From positions 1 to 62,853 of the forward strand of contig SFOX01000021.1 in assembly GCA_004552305.1 (NCBI GenBank): DNA of 62,853 bases. The letters run 5' to 3'. Positions 17,918-27,275 of the stretch are shown one piece after another (positions within the stretch are counted from its first letter, which is position 1; each line of letters starts with the position of its first letter). Below the pieces are notes generated by a model. It made no database searches and was not told the DNA's origin. It saw only the letters and a program-made list of their open reading frames with translations. The stretch comes from Subdoligranulum variabile. GTDB taxonomy: Bacteria > Bacillota > Clostridia > Oscillospirales > Ruminococcaceae. Both the position numbers and the translations under genes were made by a program.

Positions 17918-17993
17918 TGGTGCGCCCGCAGGAACTCGAATCCTGGACCCTCTGATTAAAAGTCAGATGCTCTACCAACTGAGCTACGAGCAC
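17918..17993 (-). tRNA. tRNA-Lys (UUU)
   Basis: 76 nt including an encoded CCA. The acceptor pairs GTGCTCG with CGGGCGC using two G-U pairs. D-arm TAGCTCAGTTGGTAGAGC, anticodon stem TCTGA/TCAGA with loop CTTTTAA (anticodon TTT, plus-strand 17958-17960), and T-arm CAGGA-TTCGAG-TCCTG are all complete. Confidence 0.97.
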
Positions 17994-18146
17994 ATTTTTG
18001 TTTGCTGTGTCCCCACAGCCCTAATATTATAGCAGGCAGTGTGCCGTATGTCAAGCAGAATTTTTGATTTTCGCCCGGTTTTTGCGGCTTTTTTGGACAT
18101 TTCTCGCTTTTTTGCCTTTTCTGCCGAAATTATCGCATTTTGGTTG

Positions 18147-18175
18147 TTGAAAATGCGCACCAACCGTGCTACAAT
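18147..18175 (+). promoter_or_regulatory. Promoter of aspS
   Basis: TTGAAA (18147-18152), 17 bases, TACAAT (18170-18175), about 66 bases before the aspS start. No T-box signature was found in the short leader. Confidence 0.8.
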
Positions 18176-18241
18176 ATTAAATCAGAATATGTAAGGTGCG
18201 CCCCTTTATATAAGGTACGCGCCGAAAAGGGGAATAAAACT

Positions 18242-20023
18242 ATGGAAACTTTAGGCAGCCTGCGCCGCACCCGTTACTGCGGTGAGGTAAGCTTGGCGGA
18301 CGCTGGGCAGGAAATGACCGTTTGCGGCTCTGTTGCCCGCGCCCGCGATAAGGGCGGCATCATTTTTGCCGACCTGCGCGACACTACCGGCATTTTGCAG
18401 CTGGTTTTTGACGAGGATACGCCCAAGGACGTCTTTGCCAAGGCGGAAAGCCTGAGAAGCGAGTACGTTGTCATCTGCCGCGGCAAGCTGCGTGAGCGCG
18501 CCGCCAAAACCGACAAAATCGCCACCGGCGACGTGGAGCTGTACGTCACCGAGCTGCGCATCCTGAGCGAAGCCCAGACCACCCCGTTTGAGCTGCGTGA
18601 CGAGATCAACGTCAATGACGACCTGCGTCTGCGCTACCGCTATCTTGACCTGCGCCGCCCGTCCATGCACGAGCCGATCGTACTGCGCAGCAAGATCATG
18701 CAGATCATCCGCAATTATTTCTGCGACAACCATTTTACTGAGATCGAAACCCCGACCCTGATCAAGTCCACGCCCGAGGGTGCGCGCGACTATCTGGTAC
18801 CCAGCCGTGTGCAGCCGGGTCACTTCTATGCCCTGCCCCAAAGCCCGCAGCTGTACAAGCAGATTCTGATGCTGTCCGGCTTTGACCGCTATTTCCAGAT
18901 CGCCCGCTGCTACCGTGACGAGGACCTGCGCGCCGACCGCCAGCCCGAGTTCACGCAGGTGGATGAGGAGATGAGCTTTGTTTCCGAGGACGATATCATG
19001 ACTCTCAACGAGGGTCTGATCAAGCGCCTGTGGAAGGAAATGCTGGACGTGGACGTGCAGACCCCCTTTGTGCGTATGCCCTGGAACGAGGCAATGGGTC
19101 GCTTTGGTTCCGACAAGCCCGACACCCGCTTCGGGCTGGAGATTCAGGACGTGACCGAGGTATTTAAGGGTACCGAGTTCAAGCCCTTTGCCGCCGTGCT
19201 GGAGGCGGGCGGCAGCATCCGCGCCATCAACGCCAAGGGTCTTGCCGACAAGCTGACCCGCAAGAACATCGACAAGCTGGGCGATATCGCCAAAACCTAC
19301 GGCGCCAAGGGTCTGGCTTACAGCCGCCTGACCGCCGAGGGTACGACCTCCAGCTTTGAAAAGTTCCTCTCTGACGCCGAAAAGTCCGCCCTGTACGCCG
19401 CACTGAACGCCGAGACCGGCGACGTGCTGCTGCTGGTCAGCGACAATGACTGGGTCAAGGCCTGCACCGCCTTGGGTCAGGTGCGTCTGGACATTGCCCG
19501 CAAGCACGGGCTGATTGACCCCGACAAGTTCAACTTCCTGTGGGTGGTGGACTTCCCGCTGTTTGAGTACAGCGAGCAGGAGAACCGCTGGATGGCCATG
19601 CACCACCCGTTCACCCTGCCCAAGGCAGAGGATCTGGACAAAGTCGAGAGCGACCCCGGTGCCTGCCACGCCGTAGCCTACGACATTGTTTTGAACGGTG
19701 TGGAAATGGGCGGCGGCTCGATGCGTATCAACGACCCCGCCCTGCAGGATCGTATGTTCCGCGCCCTCGGCTTTACCGAGGAGAAGGCGCGTGAGAGCTT
19801 CGGCTTCCTGATGGATGCCTACAAGTTCGGCGCACCCCCGCACGGCGGTATGGCCTACGGCTTGGATCGTATGGTCATGCTGATGCTGAAGAAGGATTCC
19901 ATCCGCGACGTCATCGCCTTCCCGAAGGTTCAGAACGCCGGCGAGCCGATGAGCGGCGCACCCGACGTGGTTGACGAAAAGCAGCTGAGCGATTTAAGCA
20001 TCGCCCTGACGCTGAAGGATTGA
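18242..20023 (+). CDS. aspS: Aspartyl-tRNA synthetase
   Basis: 593 residues, the size of the bacterial-type class II enzyme with GAD insertion. Seen: N-terminal OB fold (TVCGSVARARDKGGI), motif 1 region after RYRYLDLRRP, the flipping-loop/ATP part QSPQLYKQ, motif 2 RCYRDEDLRADRQPEFTQ-, GGGSMRIND and motif 3 GGMAYGLDRMVM. Whether it is discriminating or non-discriminating (also charging tRNA-Asn) cannot be told by eye. ATG follows AAGGGG. It is monocistronic between its promoter and a palindromic terminator. Confidence 0.97.
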   Translation: METLGSLRRTRYCGEVSLADAGQEMTVCGSVARARDKGGIIFADLRDTTGILQLVFDEDTPKDVFAKAESLRSEYVVICRGKLRERAAKTDKIATGDVELYVTELRILSEAQTTPFELRDEINVNDDLRLRYRYLDLRRPSMHEPIVLRSKIMQIIRNYFCDNHFTEIETPTLIKSTPEGARDYLVPSRVQPGHFYALPQSPQLYKQILMLSGFDRYFQIARCYRDEDLRADRQPEFTQVDEEMSFVSEDDIMTLNEGLIKRLWKEMLDVDVQTPFVRMPWNEAMGRFGSDKPDTRFGLEIQDVTEVFKGTEFKPFAAVLEAGGSIRAINAKGLADKLTRKNIDKLGDIAKTYGAKGLAYSRLTAEGTTSSFEKFLSDAEKSALYAALNAETGDVLLLVSDNDWVKACTALGQVRLDIARKHGLIDPDKFNFLWVVDFPLFEYSEQENRWMAMHHPFTLPKAEDLDKVESDPGACHAVAYDIVLNGVEMGGGSMRINDPALQDRMFRALGFTEEKARESFGFLMDAYKFGAPPHGGMAYGLDRMVMLMLKKDSIRDVIAFPKVQNAGEPMSGAPDVVDEKQLSDLSIALTLKD

Positions 20024-20030
20024 TAAAATC

Positions 20031-20070
20031 AAACACCCTGTACCGCAATTGCACGGTACAGGGTGTTTTT
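20031..20070. terminator. Bidirectional terminator between aspS and the SpoIID-domain gene
   Basis: Arms AACACCCTGTACCG and CGGTACAGGGTGTT around 8 bases, with A-run before and T-run after. It serves the convergent genes on both sides. Confidence 0.88.
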
Positions 20071-23000
20071 TAATAGGTCGTAATGGTGGTGCCGGTAAAG
20101 TAGTGGGTCAGGATCTGCTGGTAGTTCCAGCCGTTTCGGGCATAGCCGATAGCGCCCCACTGGCTCATACCGCAGCCGTGACCGTAGCCGTAGACATCAA
20201 AGATAAAGCAGTCCAGCCCGGCATCATAGCTGACGGTAAAGCACTGGCTGCGCAGGCTGCGCCCGTCCACGCTTTGCCCTGCCAGCAGGTTTTCGCGGAA
20301 CCATGTTCCCTTGACGGTCTGCCCGCTGCCCTCGGGTCCGACGCGAATCTTGGCAACCCAGCCGTAGGCATTGGCAGACTGGATGCTGAACCACTGGTTG
20401 GGGTCCACGTCCGTTAGATCCAAGCCCAGCTTGTCCTTGATGCGCTGCAGCAGGGTGGCGCGGGCAAAGCGTGCCGTGCCGCTGGTGGCACCGTTGGTGT
20501 TCCAGTGGGTGGCAACGCTCTGGTCGTAGGGGCTGTCCACCGCCTGCAGCCAGGCGCGTTCACCGCCCCAGACCTCCGCCGAGGATGCCGTGCCGGTGCT
20601 GGCGCTGGCAAAATACGGCGTAAAGCAGACATTGCCGTTGTAGGTGACCAAAACATGCGCCACCTCCTGCGCGGCTGCCAAGGCGGCGGCACCGGGGGTT
20701 GCCCCCAGCACCGACGGGTAGCCGCTCTGGCTTAAAATCCAGCAGTGGGTCGCAACGCACTGCGCCTTGTACGCCTCGGCAGGGGCGTTGGGTCCCAGTT
20801 CGTTCTGGGCGACCATCGCCAGACATTGCACCAGGTCCATCGTTTGCGCCGTGCCGTTCATCGTCACGTTGATGGTTTCGGCAGCCGGGGCGGGCGTGGG
20901 GGTGGATTCCGGCGCAGGGGTCGGGGTGGGCTGGTCGCTGCCCGGCTCCGGCGCGGGGGCATCGGGCGTGGGGGTGGCTTCCGGCGTGGGCGCGGGGGTC
21001 GGCTTCTGGCTGACCAACTGATCCACCGTAATGGTCTGCTCCGGCAGGGTGCCGGCCGCGCCCTGGTTCAAATCATCCTCCACCGTGCCGCCCTTGCCGT
21101 TTTGCGCAAGGTCGGTAAGCCCCTTGATGAGGGTGTCGGTGCTTGCCATAATGGAGCTGGTCATCTGCTGCAGCTCCGAAACCGCACCGCTGAGGTCGGT
21201 GCTTTCGGACGAGGGGCTGCCCGCGGCGTGGTTTGCCTTGGCGCCCGTGCCGAGGTTCTGCTTGGCGTACTGCCCCAGCCCGGCGCTGACCAGCGATGCC
21301 ACATCGGGCATGGGCTGGCTGCGGCGGCTGTACTGCACAGCGGTAAGCAGAGGCTGCTCGGCAGCGGAAAACGATGCCGTGCTTACGGCAGCGCTCTCCC
21401 CTTCCTCGACCACGCGCCCCACGATGCACAGCAGAACGCCGTCCTCATCGCTTTGGGTGGTCAGCGTGATAAAGCGGGAATCGTCCCCCGCGTCCGCGCC
21501 GGTGTTCCACAGGCTGCGCGCCTGTATGCCCGACACAAAGCTGGCATAGTCGTAATATTGCGAAAGATCGCCCGTGGCGTACAAATCAAACGCGCCGTCA
21601 CCGGTTTCGGCGGGGTCATAATAAAAGACCGAAAGCAGCTTGCAGCGGTAGATTTTTTCCTGCAAATACAGCGTAAAGGCGTTGTTTTGTTTGGCGATTT
21701 CCTCCTGCGCGAAGTCGGCAAAGGCATCGCTTTGGCAGGACAAAATCGTGTTGCCCGCCGCGGTGCTGTTCAGCGCACTGGGCGAGGCAAAGCGCACAAG
21801 GTCTGCGGCGTCCTTGTCCGTTTCGGGGGCGGGGGCATCGGCGGCGTAGACCAGCGTGCCGGGACGTCCCGCAAAGCCTAAGTACCCCACCGCGCCGCTG
21901 CGCCGGGTCAATGCCTTTTGCAGGTAGCGGTCGGCGGTTTCGTCATAAATCGTTGTGCCGTAGTTTTTGGCGGCAGGGCGCGCACCCAAATCGTTATGCA
22001 CAAACAGCCACACACCGCCCGCGCCCGCCAGAACGACCAGTAGCAGCGTCAGCAGCGTAAGGATGGCGGTGCGCTTGCGGCGGCGCTCGGTCTTTTCGAT
22101 GACCTCCAAGCTGCGGGTGCGGATGGCGTTTTGCGGCAGGGTGTCCTGCATCGGCGCGGCGCTGCGGCGCTTTTTGCGCGGGGGCGCGGGTTCCTCGGCT
22201 GCCGAGGTTTCAAACAGACGGTTGGCAGCTTGGGCAAAGGCGTCCACATCGGTGTTTTTGCCCGCCGCGCGGAGCGCATCGTCGGCAATTTGTGCCTGTG
22301 CGATGGCGGCAGGGTCCAACCCTGCCGAGAAATCCGGCACATCATCGTCCAAAATCGAGGGTGCAGGCGCACCGCGGCGGGGTTCCGGCGGCGGCGCGGC
22401 TTCGTCTGCCGGGGTCGGCTCCGGCTGCATGGTGACCGTGAAATCCTCCTCCGGCTCGGCGGTCTGCACGGCAGGCTCTTCCTCAAAGCGGATGGTACCG
22501 GTAGGCACGCGCGGCACGGTCAGCGGCACCTCAATGGGCGGCTGCGGCTTCGGCGCTGCCGGGGCGGCAGGCTGGGCGGGCGGCACGGGCTGGGCGGTGT
22601 CAAAGTCCATCATCGGCTCAAAGGAGGTGGTGGGGTCATCGGCGGGCGGGGTGCGGCGGCGCAGCGAAAAGCGCACCGTGTTGCCACGCTCACGCCCGGC
22701 TTCGCTGACAAGCAGCAGCGGGCGCTCCTTGCCGGGGCGGAAGATAATGCAGGAATCCGTCAGCCGCAGCCCCAGCAGGCGGCGGCGCAGCAGGTCCAGA
22801 ATCTGGTTGGCGATGGCGGCATCGCTCAAATCCGGCGGCAGGGCGCAGGCGGCAGCGCCGTGGCGGTCGCACACCAGCACAAAGGGACACTGCCCCACGG
22901 TGGCGGGCATATACGCCACGCCGAAATCCGCCCCCGCCACCTGCATGGCGTTGAGCGCGCGCCCCGCCGAGGCCTGCACCACATCGCCGGGAAAGCGCTT

Positions 23001-23441
23001 GAGCAGCACCGGCGGCACGACGATCTGCTTGCGGTTTTCGGGGTGGGCGTAGGTTTCGGTGCCGAAATCAAACACCGCCTCGCTGTGGGGCAGCGGCTGC
23101 AGCTGGCTGCCCAGCAGACGACCCGTGGTTTCATCCACCGCCACCAGCAGCTTGCGGCGATCCAGCATAGCGGAAAGCGTTGCCTGCGCCAAGCTGGTTT
23201 CGCCCTCGGCAAAGACATCGTCCCCGAATTTGGCGCGCAGACGCAGCGCCCATTTTTCACAGTATTGTTCCGCCATGGCGCGATTGGGCGCACTGATCTG
23301 TATGCAGACGGCAAACTCGCCGTCGCGCTCCAACAGGCGCAGACCCGGGCAGCCGTCGGCACGCGCCTGCCGCAAAACGGCAGACACCTCGGCGGCGGTG
23401 GGTCCGAAAACACGCAGGATTTTTAATTGTGTGTTTACCAT
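20070..23441 (-). CDS. CinA-like domain fused to membrane-anchored SpoIID domain
   Basis: 1123 residues in three parts. (1) Cytoplasmic N-terminus (about 1-250): reads as a diverged relative of the linker plus amidase part of CinA. It aligns by eye with the preceding gene's product through the linker helix, the GD-Y/F strand and the amidase start, but the AESCTGG motif is replaced by AVDETTGR, so amidase activity is unlikely. (2) Pro/Ala-rich linker and one membrane segment at about 457-480. (3) Extracytoplasmic part with Pro/Thr linker and a C-terminal SpoIID domain (about 853-1123) with ASASTGTAS and GYGHGCGMSQWGA. SpoIID proteins are lytic transglycosylases or amidase enhancers acting on peptidoglycan. 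It starts 15 bases behind cinA, with GAGGAAC as ribosome site. Confidence 0.85.
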   Translation of the reverse strand: MVNTQLKILRVFGPTAAEVSAVLRQARADGCPGLRLLERDGEFAVCIQISAPNRAMAEQYCEKWALRLRAKFGDDVFAEGETSLAQATLSAMLDRRKLLVAVDETTGRLLGSQLQPLPHSEAVFDFGTETYAHPENRKQIVVPPVLLKRFPGDVVQASAGRALNAMQVAGADFGVAYMPATVGQCPFVLVCDRHGAAACALPPDLSDAAIANQILDLLRRRLLGLRLTDSCIIFRPGKERPLLLVSEAGRERGNTVRFSLRRRTPPADDPTTSFEPMMDFDTAQPVPPAQPAAPAAPKPQPPIEVPLTVPRVPTGTIRFEEEPAVQTAEPEEDFTVTMQPEPTPADEAAPPPEPRRGAPAPSILDDDVPDFSAGLDPAAIAQAQIADDALRAAGKNTDVDAFAQAANRLFETSAAEEPAPPRKKRRSAAPMQDTLPQNAIRTRSLEVIEKTERRRKRTAILTLLTLLLVVLAGAGGVWLFVHNDLGARPAAKNYGTTIYDETADRYLQKALTRRSGAVGYLGFAGRPGTLVYAADAPAPETDKDAADLVRFASPSALNSTAAGNTILSCQSDAFADFAQEEIAKQNNAFTLYLQEKIYRCKLLSVFYYDPAETGDGAFDLYATGDLSQYYDYASFVSGIQARSLWNTGADAGDDSRFITLTTQSDEDGVLLCIVGRVVEEGESAAVSTASFSAAEQPLLTAVQYSRRSQPMPDVASLVSAGLGQYAKQNLGTGAKANHAAGSPSSESTDLSGAVSELQQMTSSIMASTDTLIKGLTDLAQNGKGGTVEDDLNQGAAGTLPEQTITVDQLVSQKPTPAPTPEATPTPDAPAPEPGSDQPTPTPAPESTPTPAPAAETINVTMNGTAQTMDLVQCLAMVAQNELGPNAPAEAYKAQCVATHCWILSQSGYPSVLGATPGAAALAAAQEVAHVLVTYNGNVCFTPYFASASTGTASSAEVWGGERAWLQAVDSPYDQSVATHWNTNGATSGTARFARATLLQRIKDKLGLDLTDVDPNQWFSIQSANAYGWVAKIRVGPEGSGQTVKGTWFRENLLAGQSVDGRSLRSQCFTVSYDAGLDCFIFDVYGYGHGCGMSQWGAIGYARNGWNYQQILTHYFTGTTITTY

Positions 23442-23456
23442 GGTGTGTTCCTCGTT

Positions 23457-24755
23457 TTAAATATCTAACGTATCGGCGTCGGTTTCCGGGGTAAAGGGGG
23501 TGGCGTCCGGCACGGGCAGCCCCAGCGCCATACGGCGCAAAAGGTCCAGCGCATACAGCGCCGCGCGGGTGCGTATCACGCTGCGCTCGCGGTAGCCGCC
23601 CAGCGTCAGGCGCATCAAAAATCCATGTCCCGTGCGGGTATCGGCGCCGGCAAGGTAGACCGTACCCACCGGCTTGCCCGGCAGCGCACCGCCGGGACCT
23701 GCCAGCCCCGTGATGCCCACCGCCAGCTCTGCGCCCGATGCCTTGGCGGCGCCAAACGCCATGGCGGCGGCAACAGGTCCGGAAACAACATGATAGCGTT
23801 CTATCATTTCTGCCGACACCCCCAAAAGCTGCTGCTTGGCGGCTTCGGCGTAGGTGACAAAGCCAAAGCCGAACACCTCGCTGGAGCCGGGTACGTTGGT
23901 CAGCCGCTCGGCGACCATACCGCCGGTGCAGCTTTCGGCAGTGGCGGCGTGCAGACCGCGCTCACGCAGGGCGCGCACGACGGTATATTCCAAGGCGGGC
24001 ACGTCAATATCATACGCAGCATCGCCCAAAATATCCTTGAACTGTGCCAGCCGCGCATTGCAGGCGGCTTCGGCTTCGGCAGCGTTGGCGGCGCGGGCGG
24101 TCACGCGGATCTCGCACTCGCCGGTTTTGCAGTAGATGGCTGCCGTGGGGTTGGCGCTCTCAAACAGCGCCCCCACCTTGCTGGCAATGGCACTTTCGCC
24201 GCCCAGCACGCGCAGGGTGCGGCTGTGGATGGTGCAGTTCTGGCGTTGTTCCAGCAGCGGGCGCACCTGCTCTGCCCACATCGCCTTCATCTCCCGCGGG
24301 ACGCCGGGCATCAGCACCGCGCAGTGACCGCTGTCCTCAAACCATGCCCCGGGGGCGGTGCCGTGGTCGTTAGGGACCTTATGCCCCTTGGTGGGTACCA
24401 TCGCCTGTTTGCGGTTGTTTGGGGTGGGACGGCGATTGGTGCGGGCAAAAAAGTCCAGAATTTTCTGCCACTCAGCTTCGTCAAACTGCAGGGTGTCGCC
24501 AAAGGCTTCGGCTACCGTTTCCTTGGTCAAATCATCCTCGGTGGGTCCCAGCCCGCCGGAAAACACCAGCAGATCGCTGCGCTGCTTCGCCTGCAGGACC
24601 AGCGCGCGCAGACGGTCGGGGTTGTCCCCGATGACGTGCTGATGCAGCACACTGATACCCAACTCCGCCAGCTCGCGGCTTAAAAACTGGGCGTTGGTAT
24701 TGACAATGTCCCCCAAGAGCAGCTCGGTACCCACACAGATGATCTCCGCTGTCAC
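23457..24755 (-). CDS. cinA: CinA, nicotinamide-nucleotide amidase / competence-damage family protein
   Basis: 432 residues, full length. N-terminal molybdopterin-binding-like (COG1058) domain with ICVGTELLLGDIVNTN and SGGLGPTEDD; C-terminal amidase domain with the catalytic AESCTGGMVAERLT and GITGLAGPGG. The enzyme salvages NMN from pyridine nucleotide breakdown, and the N-domain is an ADP-ribose pyrophosphatase in some species. It starts with GTG inside the thiI stop (GTGA overlap), showing tight coupling. The next gene downstream carries a diverged copy of its C-terminal half. Confidence 0.95.
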   Translation of the reverse strand: MTAEIICVGTELLLGDIVNTNAQFLSRELAELGISVLHQHVIGDNPDRLRALVLQAKQRSDLLVFSGGLGPTEDDLTKETVAEAFGDTLQFDEAEWQKILDFFARTNRRPTPNNRKQAMVPTKGHKVPNDHGTAPGAWFEDSGHCAVLMPGVPREMKAMWAEQVRPLLEQRQNCTIHSRTLRVLGGESAIASKVGALFESANPTAAIYCKTGECEIRVTARAANAAEAEAACNARLAQFKDILGDAAYDIDVPALEYTVVRALRERGLHAATAESCTGGMVAERLTNVPGSSEVFGFGFVTYAEAAKQQLLGVSAEMIERYHVVSGPVAAAMAFGAAKASGAELAVGITGLAGPGGALPGKPVGTVYLAGADTRTGHGFLMRLTLGGYRERSVIRTRAALYALDLLRRMALGLPVPDATPFTPETDADTLDI

Positions 24756-25945
24756 AGCAAATCTTCCTCTCCCATACGGATCGCAATTTTTTCCACCGTT
24801 TCGGCGGCTTCATGCTCCAAGGCGCGCAGGTCGGGCATAGCCGCCTCGGCGGTCAGGATTTCCTCCAGCGAGGGGTTGGTCTTGGGATGTGGCGGGGTAA
24901 AGATGGTGCAGCAATCCTCATACGGCTCGATGGAGGTTTCAAAGGTGCCGATTTTGCGCGAAATGGCGATGATTTCCGTCTTATCCATACCGATGCAGGG
25001 GCGCAGCACCGGCAGGCTCTGCGCGGCATCGGTGCAGGCAAGCGCCGCCATCGTCTGGCTTGCCACCTGCGCCAGGCTCTCGCCGGTGATCAGCGCCTGC
25101 AGCTCCATCTTGTTGGCAAGCTCCTCGGCAATGCGCAGCATACTGCGGCGCATCAGGACGGTGAACAGCACATCGGGCGCGTGGTCGCGGATATACTCCT
25201 GCGGCTTGGTGTACGGCACGACAAACAGCGTGCAGTTGCCGGTGTACTCGACCAGCTCGCGGGCGAGGTCGCGCACCTTGAGCTTGGCGCGCAGGCTGGT
25301 GTACGGCGGGCTGGCAAAATGGATGTGGTGCAGCGCCAGACCGCGGCGCGCCATACACCACGCCGCCACGGGGCTGTCAATGCCGCCGGAAAGCAGGTTC
25401 AGTGCGCGTCCGCTGGTACCTACGGGCAAGCCGCCCGCCGCCTCGACCTTGGGACCGTGGATATAGGCAGCGCGGTCGCGGATCTCGACCATAATTTGCA
25501 GCTGCGGCTGGTGGACATCCACGCGCAGGTGGTGGTGCTTGTCCAGCAGGTAAGCACCCAACTCACGGCAGATCTCAGGGCTTTTCATCGGGTAGTTTTT
25601 GTCGGCACGCTTGGCTTCGACCTTGAAGGTGCGCACGCCGGACAGTTGTTCGCCCAAGTAGGCTTCAGCGGTTTCGCAGATGGCGTCAAAGTCCTTGGGA
25701 CACTCGACGGCTCGGCTCATTTTGACGATGCCGAACACACGGGAAATGCGGCGGAACGCCTCGTCCATATCCAGCCCGTCCTCCTTCGGCTCGATAAAGA
25801 CGGTGCTTTGCGCGGCATACACGCGGAATTTGCCCAGCGGCTCCAGCCGCCAGCGGATGATTTTGATCAGCCGGGCTTCAAACTTGCCGCGGTTCAGCCC
25901 CTTCAGGGCAATTTCGCCCTGATACGCCATAAGAATTTCCTTCAT
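24752..25945 (-). CDS. thiI: tRNA uridine 4-sulfurtransferase
   Basis: 397 residues: N-terminal ferredoxin-like and THUMP domains (about 60-170) and a PP-loop ATPase with LLSGGIDSPVAAW near residue 188. ThiI makes 4-thiouridine at tRNA position 8 and can serve thiamine thiazole synthesis. The C-terminal rhodanese domain of the E. coli type is absent, as in Bacillus, where a dedicated NifS-like desulfurase feeds ThiI; just such a gene lies upstream. ATG at 25943-25945 chosen behind AAAGG; an internal ATG five codons later is possible. Confidence 0.95.
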   Translation of the reverse strand: MKEILMAYQGEIALKGLNRGKFEARLIKIIRWRLEPLGKFRVYAAQSTVFIEPKEDGLDMDEAFRRISRVFGIVKMSRAVECPKDFDAICETAEAYLGEQLSGVRTFKVEAKRADKNYPMKSPEICRELGAYLLDKHHHLRVDVHQPQLQIMVEIRDRAAYIHGPKVEAAGGLPVGTSGRALNLLSGGIDSPVAAWCMARRGLALHHIHFASPPYTSLRAKLKVRDLARELVEYTGNCTLFVVPYTKPQEYIRDHAPDVLFTVLMRRSMLRIAEELANKMELQALITGESLAQVASQTMAALACTDAAQSLPVLRPCIGMDKTEIIAISRKIGTFETSIEPYEDCCTIFTPPHPKTNPSLEEILTAEAAMPDLRALEHEAAETVEKIAIRMGEEDLL

Positions 25946-25974
25946 ATTCAAAAATGCCTTTCGTATTGTATATA

Positions 25975-27132
25975 TCAAATATGCTGCAGCTCGCGCAGAC
26001 CGTCGCGCAAGCCGTCCAAAAGCGCCTGCACGTCCTCGGGCGTGTTGTCGGCGCAAAAGCTGACGCGCAGCGCGGTGCGGATGGTCAGATCATCGCAGCC
26101 CATCGCCTGCAGGGTGTGGCTCGGCTCGCCCTTGTCGCAGGCGCTGCCGCCCGACACAAACACCGCGCGGGTGTTCAGATAGTTGATAAAGGTCTGGCTG
26201 TTGATGCACCGGGTCGAGAAGTTCAGCACCTCCGGCAGGGCATCTGCCGGGGAGTTGATCTGGATGTCGGGAAACTCGCCCAGCCCCTGCCGCAGCAGGG
26301 TGTTCAGCGCCTTGATCTGCGCGGTGCGGGTGCGCAGCGATTGCAGCCCCTTGGCGGCTGCCACACCCAGCCCCACAATGTAAGGGGTGTTCTCGGTGCC
26401 GGGGCGCATACCGCGCTCCTGATGTCCGCCGCGGTAGGGCGGGCGCAGCGTCTGGCGCTGGCTGTCGCGCACAAACAGCGCACCCACGCCCTTGGGCGCG
26501 TGGACCTTATGCCCGGACACCGCCAGCGTATCGACTTCCTTCCATTTTTGCAGGTCGATGGGAATACGCAGCCACGCCTGCACCGCGTCCACGTGGAAGT
26601 GCGTGCGGGCGTTGTGTGCCTTGATGCCGGCGCCCAGCGCGGCGATATCCTGCACGGCGCCGGTTTCGTTGTTGACCGCCATACACGCCGCCAGCACGGT
26701 ATTTTTGTCGATCTCCCGCAGGAATTTCTGCGTGTCGATATGTCCGTCCGCCTCGGGCATAATCTCTGTAACGGTAAAACCCTCCTCCTGCAAGGCGCGG
26801 ATGGGCAGCTGTACGCTGGGATGCTCAAACCCGGTCACAACAATCTTGTTGCCCCAGTGGCGGCGCGCCTTGGCAGCGCCCCAAACGGACATATTGTTGC
26901 TCTCGGAGCCGCAGGCGGTAAAATACACCTCGTCCTTGCGGCAGTGCAGGGTCTTGGCAATGCGCCCGCGGGCGGTGTCGATCCCGTCCTGTGCCGCCAC
27001 GGCGGGGTCATACAAACTGCTGGGATTTGCCCAAAGCTCCACCAGCGCGTCGTGGATGGCCTCGGTCACAGCGGGGTCCACCTGCGTGGTGGCAGCGTTA
27101 TCCAGATAATGAAGCTGCGGGTCGGAAAGCAT
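25975..27132 (-). CDS. Cysteine desulfurase (NifS/IscS type) paired with thiI
   Basis: 385 residues, class V aminotransferase fold. Seen: LDNAATTQVDP at the start, FTACGSESNN, the PLP-lysine motif SGHKVHAPKG, RGGHQERGMRPGTEN, and the active cysteine in SGGSACDKGE. It releases sulfur from cysteine as a persulfide. Its position 29 bases before thiI suggests that it donates sulfur for tRNA thiolation, as the NifZ-ThiI pair does in Bacillus. It is the first gene of the four-gene operon ending in the SpoIID-domain gene. Confidence 0.94.
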   Translation of the reverse strand: MLSDPQLHYLDNAATTQVDPAVTEAIHDALVELWANPSSLYDPAVAAQDGIDTARGRIAKTLHCRKDEVYFTACGSESNNMSVWGAAKARRHWGNKIVVTGFEHPSVQLPIRALQEEGFTVTEIMPEADGHIDTQKFLREIDKNTVLAACMAVNNETGAVQDIAALGAGIKAHNARTHFHVDAVQAWLRIPIDLQKWKEVDTLAVSGHKVHAPKGVGALFVRDSQRQTLRPPYRGGHQERGMRPGTENTPYIVGLGVAAAKGLQSLRTRTAQIKALNTLLRQGLGEFPDIQINSPADALPEVLNFSTRCINSQTFINYLNTRAVFVSGGSACDKGEPSHTLQAMGCDDLTIRTALRVSFCADNTPEDVQALLDGLRDGLRELQHI

Positions 27133-27225
27133 AAAGATTCCTCACATCTTTTTACAAACTTATACAGGATAGATTATACACGTTTGCGGGGATAAAAACA
27201 ATCGTTTTTGTAAAATTTTACCCAA

Positions 27226-27262
27226 CAAAAAAGCGCTTCGGCTTTGCGTAAAACCGAAGCGC
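27226..27262 (-). terminator. Terminator of the aldo/keto reductase gene
   Basis: Stem GCGCTTCGG/CCGAAGCGC (27233-27241, 27254-27262) followed on the minus strand by TTTTTT. Confidence 0.85.
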
Positions 27263-27275
27263 ATTTTCTGTTTGC

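Noticed and set aside
18000..18241. T-box leader before aspS
   Set aside because: No T-box core sequence and no terminator/antiterminator pair; the leader from the -10 to the start is only about 66 bases.
27160..27275. A small gene between nifS and the aldo/keto reductase
   Set aside because: The stretch is accounted for by the terminator and promoter-like A/T-rich sequence; the short frame has no support.
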